DNA of 64,000 bases from NCBI GenBank assembly GCA_020026175.1, contig JAHHQV010000005.1, forward strand, positions 1 to 64,000. The letters are read 5' to 3'. This DNA comes from Phocaeicola sp. (GTDB lineage: Bacteria; Bacteroidota; Bacteroidia; Bacteroidales; Bacteroidaceae). Both the position numbers and the translations under genes were made by a program. Of the stretch, positions 17,955-26,652 are shown piece after piece (the first letter of the stretch is position 1; the number at the start of each line of letters is the position of its first letter). Below the pieces are notes generated by a model. It was not told the origin of the DNA. It searched no databases and was given only the letters and a program-made list of their open reading frames with translations.

Positions 17955-19253
17955 CTAACTTACTACACTCTTGAATTTCCCATTAGCTACAATAGTTTCT
18001 ATCTCATCACCTTTCTTCAAAGACGATACATCCACAACAGCCTTACCATCCTTTACGGTTATACTGTATCCCCTCTTCAACAACAATTCAGGTGAAGAAG
18101 CCTTAATCTTTTCGTCCATTATTTCAAGACGATGGCTTTCTTTCTGGACAAGTAGCTTCACAGAAGACAAAACTCTAGGCATTATCTCAAGCCTGTATTT
18201 TTCGCGCAACAACCTGTTTTGCCATGACATGGATATCCTTGAATTGAATTTCTCTAACTTCATCGACTCTTTTTGCAGACTTGATTGTACTACCGATGGA
18301 ATACGTGCCACCAACCTTTCCAATCTGTCCTTTTCATCTCGTACCATCATAGGCACCTCATTATTTATATACTCTGCAAATTTTTCAAGTTGGCTAGCAG
18401 TAACTATAGTATGATTTATGATAAATTCGGCAGCAGCCGTAGGTGTCTTCACTCTTGTATGCGAAATCATATCTATTACCGTATCATCTCTTTCGTGACC
18501 TATACCTGTTATGATAGGAAGAGGGAACTGTGCACAATGAGATGCAAGATTGTATGTATCAAACCCCGACAAATCGGAAGTAGCCCCTCCTCCTCTTATT
18601 ATTACCACTACATCCCATTTGTCATAATCCTTATATACTTCCTCCAAAGCCGAAATGATGGAAGATTCCACCTTTTCACCTTGCATTACTGCAGGAAATA
18701 ATCTGGCATTATAGGAAAATCCATACCTGTTGCTGTAAAGCTGGTTGCAAAAATCACCGTAGCCGGCAGCTGTAGCAGAAGAAACAACCGCTATATTATG
18801 CACAAAAAGAGGCAGTTCGAGTTCTTTATTGAGTGTAAGTATTCCATCTTCATCCAACTTCCTCAAAATTTCCTTTCTCCTGCGTGCCATATCACCTATA
18901 GTATAAGTAGGGTCTATGTCTACTACAGTTAAAGAATATCCATAAAGTTCATGAAAATCTACCGTAACCTTCACAAGCACATTTATACCTGAGACAAAAG
19001 CCTGACCTGTCTCACGCTCGAAAAAAGGACGAAGTCTTGAAAATACATTACTCCATATCATACCTCGTGCCTTAGCTATGAGAGAATTGCTATGAGGATC
19101 TTTCTGCACGAACTCCATATAGCAATGTCCGGAATAATTTGAACGGACATCGCTCAATTCAGCTTGAACCCAACACTCATCGGGCATAATAGTACGTACT
19201 CCACGTCTCACTATGGAGTTCAGTTCATAAAGAGAAAGTGCTTTTTGTTCCAT
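17955..19253 (-). CDS. xseA: Exodeoxyribonuclease VII large subunit
   Basis: 432 residues. An N-terminal OB-fold (about 1-110, CWVQAELSDVRSNYSGHCYMEF) is followed by the catalytic region with VVIIRGGGATSDLSGFD and ITGIGHERDDTVIDMISH, then a coiled-coil C-terminal part and the terminal LLKRGYSI motif. With XseB it digests single-stranded DNA. Starts 3 bp after the S8 peptidase gene. Confidence 0.95.
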   Translation of the reverse strand: MEQKALSLYELNSIVRRGVRTIMPDECWVQAELSDVRSNYSGHCYMEFVQKDPHSNSLIAKARGMIWSNVFSRLRPFFERETGQAFVSGINVLVKVTVDFHELYGYSLTVVDIDPTYTIGDMARRRKEILRKLDEDGILTLNKELELPLFVHNIAVVSSATAAGYGDFCNQLYSNRYGFSYNARLFPAVMQGEKVESSIISALEEVYKDYDKWDVVVIIRGGGATSDLSGFDTYNLASHCAQFPLPIITGIGHERDDTVIDMISHTRVKTPTAAAEFIINHTIVTASQLEKFAEYINNEVPMMVRDEKDRLERLVARIPSVVQSSLQKESMKLEKFNSRISMSWQNRLLREKYRLEIMPRVLSSVKLLVQKESHRLEIMDEKIKASSPELLLKRGYSITVKDGKAVVDVSSLKKGDEIETIVANGKFKSVVS

Positions 19254-19256
19254 ATA

Positions 19257-20627
19257 CTACTTGTTTTTCCTTTCAAGTCCCAGTTTATATGCCTTCCACA
19301 TATCTGTAACTCCATATCCGAATATATTGTCGGGATAATCATATCTGTCAGAAGACCGGTGTACCACATCTATGATTTCCTTAACAGTAAGCCACGGACA
19401 AGCCTCCCATAAACAAGTAACCAATCCGCAAAATACCGGACAAGAAAAAGAAGTGCCATTACCATATGCAGTACCCCCATTGGTTCCGGCAACTCCTGTA
19501 CGGAATCCAACAGCCATTACATCAGGCTTTATTCTGCCATCCACAGTATTGCCAACAGAAGAGAAATCCGTATTCACTCCATCAACATCTACTGCACCTA
19601 CAGTCAATATACCAAAAGCATCACCTGGAGGAGTTATCTTTTTCCAAGTAGAAGCTCCTGAGTTTCCTGCACTACACACCACAAGTATACCCTTGTCTGC
19701 AGCCATAGAAGCTGAAGCAGACATCAACGATGTACATCCATCCAGTTGTCTGTAGTTATAATTATATTCAGGATTATCAAACGCATAATATCCTAAAGAG
19801 GTGTTTACCACATCTACGCCTACACTGTCAGCAAATTCTATTGCAGCAGCCCAATAATCCTCCTCAACTGGCTGCTCTGTATCGTTGTCTTCGCTTCTAA
19901 GCAACCAATAAGATGCTTCGGGTGCAGTTCCTACCATAACATGCGGCTTGTTTACAGCCATACACGAAAACACCTTCAGTCCATGATTATGTTCAGCATA
20001 AATATCCGAATCTGGATTTACAAAGTCTTTTGTACCTAAAATCCTCGACTTCTTGAAAAACTTAATTCTGTCTACATTATAGAATCCGGCATCTATAACA
20101 GCTACATGCATACCATCTCCCTTGAAACCTGCAAGATGAAGGCTGTCTCCATTATGCATACGTATCTGCTCGGCTGCAACACCATAATAGTCGTCAATCT
20201 TGTTATATTCGTTTGTAACTTCCTTCTTCCTGTCTTTTTTAACAGAACTGTCTGTTTCGGAAGATACCCACACCTGCTTTACGCTCTCGACAAAATCATT
20301 CTTCAAAAATTCTACAGCCATTTTCTCGTCTGGAACCTTTACAAGCAACGTATTATTCCATTTACTTGTAAGAAGCACTTTTCCGCCTTGTTCTGATATT
20401 CTATCAATATAAACCTTACATACAGGAAAGTCGGTAGAATCTATTTTAAGTCCTTGTCGTTTTCTTCTTTCTATTGCTCTATCAGACAAAAACTCTTTCG
20501 GATTTTCCGTTGTACAAGTGGTATGTCTTTTATCTTTAAGCTGAACTCTATACTTATATGTTTTTGAATTTGCAACGACACTAACTAATCCTAAGAAAAC
20601 TATAACAAAAATCAAACGTAATTTCAT
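19257..20627 (-). CDS. Secreted subtilisin-like S8 serine peptidase
   Basis: 456 residues with an N-terminal signal peptide (to about residue 21) and a propeptide-like region up to about 165. The catalytic triad is Asp179 (AVIDAGF), His215 (EHNHGLKV) and Ser393 (GTSFSCP), with the oxyanion Asn322 in SAGNSG. Predicted to act in the periplasm or at the surface; the substrate is unknown. First in an operon with xseA and xseB, an unexpected partnership that probably reflects shared transcription only. Confidence 0.9.
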   Translation of the reverse strand: MKLRLIFVIVFLGLVSVVANSKTYKYRVQLKDKRHTTCTTENPKEFLSDRAIERRKRQGLKIDSTDFPVCKVYIDRISEQGGKVLLTSKWNNTLLVKVPDEKMAVEFLKNDFVESVKQVWVSSETDSSVKKDRKKEVTNEYNKIDDYYGVAAEQIRMHNGDSLHLAGFKGDGMHVAVIDAGFYNVDRIKFFKKSRILGTKDFVNPDSDIYAEHNHGLKVFSCMAVNKPHVMVGTAPEASYWLLRSEDNDTEQPVEEDYWAAAIEFADSVGVDVVNTSLGYYAFDNPEYNYNYRQLDGCTSLMSASASMAADKGILVVCSAGNSGASTWKKITPPGDAFGILTVGAVDVDGVNTDFSSVGNTVDGRIKPDVMAVGFRTGVAGTNGGTAYGNGTSFSCPVFCGLVTCLWEACPWLTVKEIIDVVHRSSDRYDYPDNIFGYGVTDMWKAYKLGLERKNK

Positions 20628-20655
20628 CTTCTATACCTCTTTAATTTGCGAGTTG

Positions 20656-20663
20656 CAAACTTA
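20656..20663 (-). promoter_or_regulatory. Promoter -7 box for S8-xseA-xseB
   Basis: Reads TAAGTTTG on the minus strand, an exact TAnnTTTG match, 29 bp before the start. No clear TTG at -33. Confidence 0.5.
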
Positions 20664-20855
20664 CGGAAAATCTCTGGAATATCCACCGAATTGCAGCAGA
20701 TTAATGTAACAGAACAGTTTAAGAAACACTTCTACCAGTTATCTCATATATACAAGAAAAGCCTTATACAATTTCAAGACAAATATAAGAGCTGATTTTC
20801 TCAGTCCTAACCTTAATAAAATAGTCTAACAATTGGTCATATTATTTTTTTTCCG

Positions 20856-20863
20856 TATCTTTA
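20856..20863 (+). promoter_or_regulatory. Possible -7 box for the TonB-C/WG gene
   Basis: TATCTTTA matches TAnnTTTG at all but the last base and lies 23 bp before the start at 20886; TTGG occurs 21 bp further upstream. Confidence 0.35.
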
Positions 20864-20885
20864 AACATCATCAAAATGAAAGGTT

Positions 20886-22508
20886 ATGAAAAAGTTCATG
20901 TTAATATTTTTCTCATTAATCGTTATCAACAATCTTGACTCACAAAACAACGATTATACAGACATGTATGCATTGCTTGAAAACAAAATCTGGAAGGTAC
21001 AACTACCAAAAGGCAAACAATATGCTATGGAGATGGAGTTTCGTGATGCAGGATTGAAAAAGACTTTTTTATATGATGAGAAACAAACAGAAAAATTTTA
21101 TTCTTATTCCTTGTGTGTAGATACAATCAAGGTTTTTGATTCAGGAGAAAGGTATATAATTCAAGAACTAACAGACAATACCTTGGTTTTCCGGTATTTA
21201 CCGGACAGCTTGACAATTGGAGTCGGTTCTGTAAGATGTGTAACAGACAACAGTATTGAAGGACAGCGTAAGAATGAAGAACGTCTGGACAGTATCTGGC
21301 GTAAAGAGGATATTTGGAACAAAGGCGTAGCAAAGATAACCGGAGAACCTGTTAAGGATTTATCGACGATAGAACCTCCCCGATGGGCAGGGTGGGATTA
21401 TGACCTGACAAAATACTATGTTTCCCAAATGAAATACCCAGAAGAATTGCTAAAAAAGAATATAGCAGGTTATTCTGTAGTGATGTTTGCCATTGATACA
21501 TTGGGAATGCCACGATGGACAAATATTTTAACAACTATACATAAAGAGTTTGATAAGGAAGTCATCAGACTGACCAAGAATCTTCCACACTGCCTGCCAT
21601 GCCGCAACAAGAACGGAAAGCGGATGAAATGTCTATACACGGTATATGTTCCATTCTTGCCACAACACTATAGAGACAGAGTTAAAAAAGACAGTATTTG
21701 GGAAGACGAACAGAAACATTGCTTTGTTGAATGGGAATCACCTTCTCGTTTCCTGGACGGGAATAAAAATACTATACAAAATTATATAGACGAAAGACTT
21801 GAGTATGACCAGAGTTTGTTAGGTAATAAAGAACAGGTGAGAGGATTTTATAAAATAACAATAAATTCATATGGAGAAGTATCCGAAGTAGATGTTTTCC
21901 ATAGCTGCGGCATACAGGAGTGGGACGCACAAGTAATGGACATTATCAAAGGTATGCCCCGATGGACACCTGCAATCAGCTATTATGGCAAAAACAAATA
22001 CCAGGAGTCTATATGGACCATTAACGTTTTCTTCAAGAAGACAAAAGAGCAACTAATTGCTCATACATTTGAAAAACAACTTGAAACAGGTGTCCCCATA
22101 TGCTTCCTGAATGAGCAGGGCGATACCATTGTGCCATACGGCAAATATAAATTCTGTCAAAATAATTGCGTCAAAAATTTAGTCTTTGCATACGAGAACA
22201 AAGAAGACGCACGGATTGTCTGTCTGAATAGTCAAGGTAAAGAACTGTTCTACGTCTTCCAGTATGACAACGGACCAGATAAACTTCGGGAAGGACTGTT
22301 ACGTATAATGGACGAAAACGGACTGATTGGTTTTGCCGATTATTTAGGGAATGTAGTGATAAAACCTCAATTCAGATTTGCCTTTCCTTTTGAAAACGGC
22401 AAGGCAAAGGTTACATTTTCAGGAGAAAATAAAGCAGTCCACGATTCTAATTACTGGGATAGTTCTGATTGGTATTATATAGATAAAAATGGTAAAATAT
22501 TAAATTAG
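20886..22508 (+). CDS. Secreted protein with two TonB-C-like domains and WG-type repeats
   Basis: 540 residues with an N-terminal signal peptide. Residues about 173-260 resemble the TonB C-terminal domain (MKYPEELLKKNIAGYSVVMFAID, LDKE-like FDKEVIRLTKNLPHCLP). A second degenerate copy is near 310-390 (GFYKITINSYGEVSEVDVF, MDIIKGMPRWTPA). The C-terminal 110 residues have WG-repeat character (MDENGLIGFADYLGNVVIKPQF, YYIDKNGKIL). There is no membrane anchor plus proline-rich linker, so it is not a standard energy transducer. 8 bp before the next gene. Function is unknown; a periplasmic binding role is an inference. Confidence 0.7.
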   Translation: MKKFMLIFFSLIVINNLDSQNNDYTDMYALLENKIWKVQLPKGKQYAMEMEFRDAGLKKTFLYDEKQTEKFYSYSLCVDTIKVFDSGERYIIQELTDNTLVFRYLPDSLTIGVGSVRCVTDNSIEGQRKNEERLDSIWRKEDIWNKGVAKITGEPVKDLSTIEPPRWAGWDYDLTKYYVSQMKYPEELLKKNIAGYSVVMFAIDTLGMPRWTNILTTIHKEFDKEVIRLTKNLPHCLPCRNKNGKRMKCLYTVYVPFLPQHYRDRVKKDSIWEDEQKHCFVEWESPSRFLDGNKNTIQNYIDERLEYDQSLLGNKEQVRGFYKITINSYGEVSEVDVFHSCGIQEWDAQVMDIIKGMPRWTPAISYYGKNKYQESIWTINVFFKKTKEQLIAHTFEKQLETGVPICFLNEQGDTIVPYGKYKFCQNNCVKNLVFAYENKEDARIVCLNSQGKELFYVFQYDNGPDKLREGLLRIMDENGLIGFADYLGNVVIKPQFRFAFPFENGKAKVTFSGENKAVHDSNYWDSSDWYYIDKNGKILN

Positions 22509-22515
22509 TGAATTT

Positions 22516-23397
22516 ATGAAGAAGTTATTTTATTTATTTCTGTCCTTTTGTTCATTGATAATGAATGCTCAGGACATTGATTTTCCTCTTTCACAGTCGG
22601 AGATTGAAAAGTATGAAAGCCGTGTGTGCATCCAACGATTACCTGATGTTGCTATTACACATCCAGATGCTTACAAGATTCGTACCCAAAAACCAGTTTA
22701 CTCATCTTCAGTCAAGCAAATTACGCTGGATGTAATTAATGTCGATGCTCCCAGTGCCGAACCTGAGTACCATAGTATGAAACATTGGAAAAAAGGAAAG
22801 TGGGAAACGTTTCCATTCATCGACATTCTTGCCTTTGCTGGTTTGGGCAGAGATTTGTCCAAAGGAGATACACTACCCGAATACATTCGTATGTCCGAGT
22901 TTAAGTATCCGCTGAAACCTAACAAATATCAGGTTCATTTTTATGTGTTCTCCAATATCTATACATATTGTAATCTGACAGACACAGGCATTCAGCCCGT
23001 AGAAGGCACTGAAATGGAAGGGGCTTTTAGTTTCCGTGTACTGGAGTCTTTCCGTGTACTGAAGCCCGAATATGACTCTATACGTGTCCTATTTGAGAAT
23101 CATACCAATCTATCCGTACAACCCGTATTTTTCCCGAGTATAGATACTGATAAACGGTATACTGTACATCCTTATGCCCGTTCAGGATGGAGTGGTGAAG
23201 CTGATTATATGAAAAAATGTGCTCGTCTGGAGGCAGGAGAAGCCCTGTTGTTTTCCATCCCTGTATCATGGGATGTCAAGTGCATTACTGACCCTAGTGA
23301 TAAGATGTTGTATGGTGCGGGAAAATTATCACCTGACAAGTATAAGATAGGTTTACAGTTGGAAATATATATGAATACTGAATTTGAAGTAAAATAA
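22516..23397 (+). CDS. Secreted protein of unknown function
   Basis: 293 residues with a signal peptide (ends near MNAQ). I do not recognise the family. The mature part looks all-beta; the stretch PVYSSSVKQITLDVINV and the C-terminal YKIGLQLEIYM recall immunoglobulin-like domains that follow conserved acid-aromatic strands, but this is weak. A tandem 18-bp duplication (23031-23066) encodes FRVLES-FRVLKP. Bases appear richer in G+C than in flanking housekeeping genes. Forms an operon with the gene upstream and the broken lipoprotein gene 7 bp downstream. Confidence 0.6.
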   Translation: MKKLFYLFLSFCSLIMNAQDIDFPLSQSEIEKYESRVCIQRLPDVAITHPDAYKIRTQKPVYSSSVKQITLDVINVDAPSAEPEYHSMKHWKKGKWETFPFIDILAFAGLGRDLSKGDTLPEYIRMSEFKYPLKPNKYQVHFYVFSNIYTYCNLTDTGIQPVEGTEMEGAFSFRVLESFRVLKPEYDSIRVLFENHTNLSVQPVFFPSIDTDKRYTVHPYARSGWSGEADYMKKCARLEAGEALLFSIPVSWDVKCITDPSDKMLYGAGKLSPDKYKIGLQLEIYMNTEFEVK

Positions 23398-23404
23398 AAC
23401 CGCT

Positions 23405-23776
23405 ATGAAATCAATAATTATAGTTTCAACCATTACTTTTTATGTCTCTGTTGTGAGTTGTACCAACAACCAAAAGCAATTCCAGCCAGAAACGATACAG
23501 TAAAAGGAATTACTTGTAATCGGAGGAAACTATAAGATTACAAATATTAAAATCAATTCCATACAAACAACAAAAGGACAAACATCATTGAAAGAACATG
23601 GAAAAGTGTTTTGTGTAAGCCATTTACAATCATCCTTAAACGTATCAGCCAATTCTTGCCATGAAATCTTTGAAAAGTTGATAATACATATTCCGTCTCA
23701 ATTGAATACGTTAAGTGGACCTGCTTTACTTGCAGCTACTTCTATTGTTTCAGAGGATGCTTTTTTCATGAAATGA
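23405..23776 (+). pseudogene. Small lipoprotein gene interrupted by an in-frame TAA
   Basis: ATG at 23405 opens a clear lipoprotein signal with lipobox VVSC. After 32 codons, CAG is followed by TAA (23501-23503). The same frame then stays open for 90 more codons to TGA at 23774. The continuation (KELLVIGGNYKITNIKINS) reads like ordinary protein, so a CAA-to-TAA change is likely. The family is not recognised. It lies 7 bp after the preceding gene. Confidence 0.6.
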
Positions 23777-23829
23777 GTTTAAAAGAACCTGTCATATATT
23801 TGTATCACTATAAATAAGATTGGCAAAGC

Positions 23830-24087
23830 ATGGCCATATTCCGACTGATTCGTAATGGTATCATACCGGCAAATTCATATTTTGTACATCACAGCATGTT
23901 TGACGAAATAAAAAATCTTCTCAGTCATTATTTAGTATCCCGTAAAGAAAAGGAAAACTCTGCGAAAATTATTAAATTAGTGACAAATGGTTTTCACTTC
24001 ATCACATATGTACATAAATTCAACACGTTCGTGTCAAACACTCATCATAAAAAAGTGGAGTGTTCGTCACGAACGTGCCAAACCTAA
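23830..24087 (+). CDS. Short ORF, doubtful
   Basis: 85 codons. The first half (MAIFRLIRNGIIPANSYFVHHSMFDEIKNLLSHYL) looks protein-like; the second half crosses a large inverted repeat (24024-24077) and is probably accidental. No family, signal or ribosome site is recognised. It could be the remnant of a longer gene. Confidence 0.2.
   Translation: MAIFRLIRNGIIPANSYFVHHSMFDEIKNLLSHYLVSRKEKENSAKIIKLVTNGFHFITYVHKFNTFVSNTHHKKVECSSRTCQT
24024..24077. repeat. Inverted repeat with 20-bp arms
   Basis: Arms 24024-24043 and 24058-24077 match at 18 of 20 positions around a 14-base loop. No T tract follows on either strand, so it is not a normal intrinsic terminator. It lies between the plus-strand accessory genes and the minus-strand DUF2023-fldA pair, and could be a small palindromic mobile repeat or a factor-dependent end point. 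Confidence 0.65.
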
Positions 24088-24099
24088 AAAGAATGAATA

Positions 24100-24468
24100 T
24101 TATGCTCTTTTACAATTTACGGTTCTGTTCTTACGAGTGCAGAAACGCTTGCATTGAGCGCAAATGTCATAACCTAACATAGCTCCCAATATAAAATCTT
24201 CTTCGGGTGTAAGCTTATTCAACGGACGGTCTATAATCATCCTTATGGCATCTATACACTCCGGTTTGCCGAAAAATATATTTATCCTCTCATCGTCAAC
24301 AGACTGAATTATATAATTAATACGTTGACTTTTAAGACGTTTTACTGCAAAGTCTTCAATCTTACGATTTGCAGTATACAACACCATCTGACGAACGCCT
24401 TTTTTAAGTTCGTAAATATGGTTCAAAAAAACCTTCAGCTCTACAGGATTTATATCGGGAGTTATCAT
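24100..24468 (-). CDS. DUF2023 protein
   Basis: 122 residues, no signal or membrane segment. The sequence (NPVELKVFLNHIYELKKGVRQMVLYT, FGKPECIDAIRMI) fits DUF2023, which commonly sits next to flavodoxin in Bacteroidetes. Four cysteines in the last 20 residues (CAQCKRFC and a later Cys) could bind metal or a cluster. 39 bp after fldA, presumably the same transcript; a role with flavodoxin is an inference from context. Confidence 0.8.
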   Translation of the reverse strand: MITPDINPVELKVFLNHIYELKKGVRQMVLYTANRKIEDFAVKRLKSQRINYIIQSVDDERINIFFGKPECIDAIRMIIDRPLNKLTPEEDFILGAMLGYDICAQCKRFCTRKNRTVNCKRA

Positions 24469-24507
24469 ACATTACACAATTTATGGGGAAAAAATGAAGT
24501 ATCTAAA

Positions 24508-25014
24508 TTAGGAAATCAATGATTTCAAATAGTCTGTCCAAGCAGAAACCCTTTCTTCTGTCATATCACTTTCATTCATCTCATCTATAGCCAGACCTAC
24601 AAATTTACCATCAACAACAGATACAGATGATGAATAATTATAACCTGAAGCATCTACCATTCCTACAATATCACAACCGCAAGCCTGAAGGTCCTGATAA
24701 AGAACTCCCATTGCATCACAGAATGTATCAGAATAAGACTCTGAATCTCCGCAACCGAAAAGAGCTACCATCTTACCTTTCAAATCTGAGGATTTCAAAA
24801 CATCTATTCCGTCATACCAGTCATCCTGCAATTCTCCGTCACCCCAGGTAGATGTACCTAATACAACAAAATCATATTCGTTTATAAGTTCTGGAGTTAT
24901 ATTGCTTACATCATGGATATCCGAAGAAGAAACTCCTAGTTTATCTGCCACCAGTCTTGCCACACTTTCAGTTGTTCCTGTTGTGGAACCATAAATTACA
25001 CCTATTTTTTTCAT
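24508..25014 (-). CDS. fldA: Flavodoxin
   Basis: 168-residue FMN electron carrier. The phosphate loop is GSTTGTTES at 9-17; the FMN-stacking segments are STWGDGELQDDW and FGCGDSESYSDTFCDAMG. The start at 25014 (MKKIGVIYG) is the family start; the upstream in-frame Met is rejected. The first 30 coding bases and 95 bases upstream are duplicated exactly at 26462-26586. Confidence 0.95.
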   Translation of the reverse strand: MKKIGVIYGSTTGTTESVARLVADKLGVSSSDIHDVSNITPELINEYDFVVLGTSTWGDGELQDDWYDGIDVLKSSDLKGKMVALFGCGDSESYSDTFCDAMGVLYQDLQACGCDIVGMVDASGYNYSSSVSVVDGKFVGLAIDEMNESDMTEERVSAWTDYLKSLIS

Positions 25015-25109
25015 TTTGCTTATTTGTTTTAAATTATGTCGCAAAATAAGTTCATTAGTGAAACATTTGAAATACCTAAAAATAGTGATTTTAAGCAGAT
25101 TGGTTATAA
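24985..25109. repeat. 125-bp direct repeat, copy A
   Basis: Identical over all 125 bases to 26462-26586. This copy holds the true start and upstream region of fldA. Confidence 0.95.
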
Positions 25110-25357
25110 TTTGTCACAATCTGATGACTAACCATTCCTTTATTTATTAAAACATTCTATTTTATGTATCAAAACAACCAAACATTTTTGAGTGTTTTAG
25201 TTCGATAAGACACCTTTATTTGATATAAACTATTCTTTGCCACCCAAGTCTAAGTGCAATATCAATGAACTTTCTATATTCTACAATGTCTACACAAAAG
25301 AAAAAACATAAATCAAAAATCCTAAGTTTTAGACCTGTATACTTTCTTGAATAATAC

Positions 25358-25996
25358 CTAAAATATATAGGCTATAGAAACCCCTACTGTTCTATTTTCA
25401 GGACTTCCATAAACAGAATGTACTGAATTTATACCTAATTCATAGGAACATTTTAGTCGAACTTTTTTATACTGAATATTAAGGCAAAATATAGGACCTG
25501 TATCAATTCTATTGAATGGTCTGTATTGGCTTATACTTGGCGTTGAGAATATGTCTATACCCATTGTATAAGGCTGATCATAACTGTCTACACCAAATAA
25601 AAGACCACTTCCTTTAACTCCGATGTTCAGAAACCATCCAATTTGAGGAATAAATAGTATTTTGTCCATTATACTCATTTTGTATCCAACAGATACTGGT
25701 ATACCTATATAGTCAATATGTGAAGCTTCGATTTTATATATTTTTTGAGAAGCTATATTATTACCCTCAAGTATTCCTCCTTTTCTTTCATATGCTATTC
25801 CTGTTTCAATTAAAATGTTACTTCTAAAATTATAATCAATAATTCCTCCTATTTTAAAACCACTTTGATGCTTTGAACTAAGTTTTTTCGTTTGTAACTT
25901 ATTATTTGTATATCCAACTTCTATACCATAGTTCCAATTCTGACTATGGACAGATATACAACAAAATAAAATAGTTATAAAAAGAATAATTTTCAT
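25358..25996 (-). CDS. PorT-like outer-membrane beta-barrel protein
   Basis: 212 residues: signal peptide to about 18 (VHSQ), then alternating amphipathic strands (YGIEVGYTNN, GGIIDYNFRSNILIETGIAYERKGG, YIGIPVSVGYKM) ending in aromatic AYIF, typical of 8-10-strand outer-membrane barrels. Substrate or partner unknown. It lies inside the 1.35-kb segment bounded by the 125-bp repeats and 9 bp after the decayed gene upstream. The 25110-25357 gap downstream shows nothing I can name. Confidence 0.75.
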   Translation of the reverse strand: MKIILFITILFCCISVHSQNWNYGIEVGYTNNKLQTKKLSSKHQSGFKIGGIIDYNFRSNILIETGIAYERKGGILEGNNIASQKIYKIEASHIDYIGIPVSVGYKMSIMDKILFIPQIGWFLNIGVKGSGLLFGVDSYDQPYTMGIDIFSTPSISQYRPFNRIDTGPIFCLNIQYKKVRLKCSYELGINSVHSVYGSPENRTVGVSIAYIF

Positions 25997-26005
25997 ACTC
26001 GTTTC

Positions 26006-26461
26006 TTAATTAAGAGTAAAACCTATTTTGTAAGGGAGAGTCCATAACACTTCATTTACTTTATGAACTGTCCAATTGTTACCTTCATTATTATTTGTAG
26101 AAAATACAAATTTGAGGATTGGTCGAACTTAACTGTTGTATAGATTCTATTTGCATATTTTCAATTGCTCCAATTTGAATAGCAAATTCAGAACCGCCTG
26201 ACCAAACTTTATCATATTGCTTTTCAACCATAAACTGTCCTAAATATACAGTATATACTGGTTCTCCAGCAGCTCTTGTTGTATAATGTAGGTTATCAAT
26301 TTTTTCATTTGATTTGGAAAGAAAAAGTACATTATTTTTGTTTTTTTGTTTTAGAGAGAAATTTGGAAGATCTTCAGAATAAGGCCAATAGATTTGGATA
26401 TCAGATTTTGCTAATAATTCTAAGTTTATAGCATCAGCTGATCTTGTAGTTGAATTGGTAA
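26006..26461 (-). pseudogene. 5'-truncated, frameshifted secreted-protein remnant
   Basis: The minus-strand frame is open from the edge of repeat copy B and encodes about 125 residues (NLELLAKSDIQIYWPY, TTRAAGEPVYTVYLGQFMVEK, YDKVWSGGSEFAIQIG) with no start codon. It ends in a double stop near 26095. In the next frame a coding-like tail (STNNNEGNNWTVHKVNEVLW) continues to TAA at 26006, so a one-base frameshift near 26115-26130 is likely. The family is not recognised. It abuts the beta-barrel gene as an operon would. Confidence 0.65.
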
Positions 26462-26586
26462 GGAACCATAAATTACACCTATTTTTTTCATTTTGCTTAT
26501 TTGTTTTAAATTATGTCGCAAAATAAGTTCATTAGTGAAACATTTGAAATACCTAAAAATAGTGATTTTAAGCAGATTGGTTATAA
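26462..26586. repeat. 125-bp direct repeat, copy B
   Basis: Exact copy of 24985-25109. It carries the first ten codons of fldA plus its upstream region, here fused out of frame to the decayed gene; the fldA fragment would read 21 codons and stop. Confidence 0.95.
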
Positions 26587-26652
26587 CAATATATTAGGCA
26601 TTGAATCTCCTCTACTTTATTTAATCAACAAGAAACAACAGTTTATTTCCAA

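Noticed and set aside
24985..26586. Insertion sequence bounded by the 125-bp repeats
   Set aside because: No transposase or integrase between the repeats and no short terminal inverted repeats; recombination-type duplication fits better.
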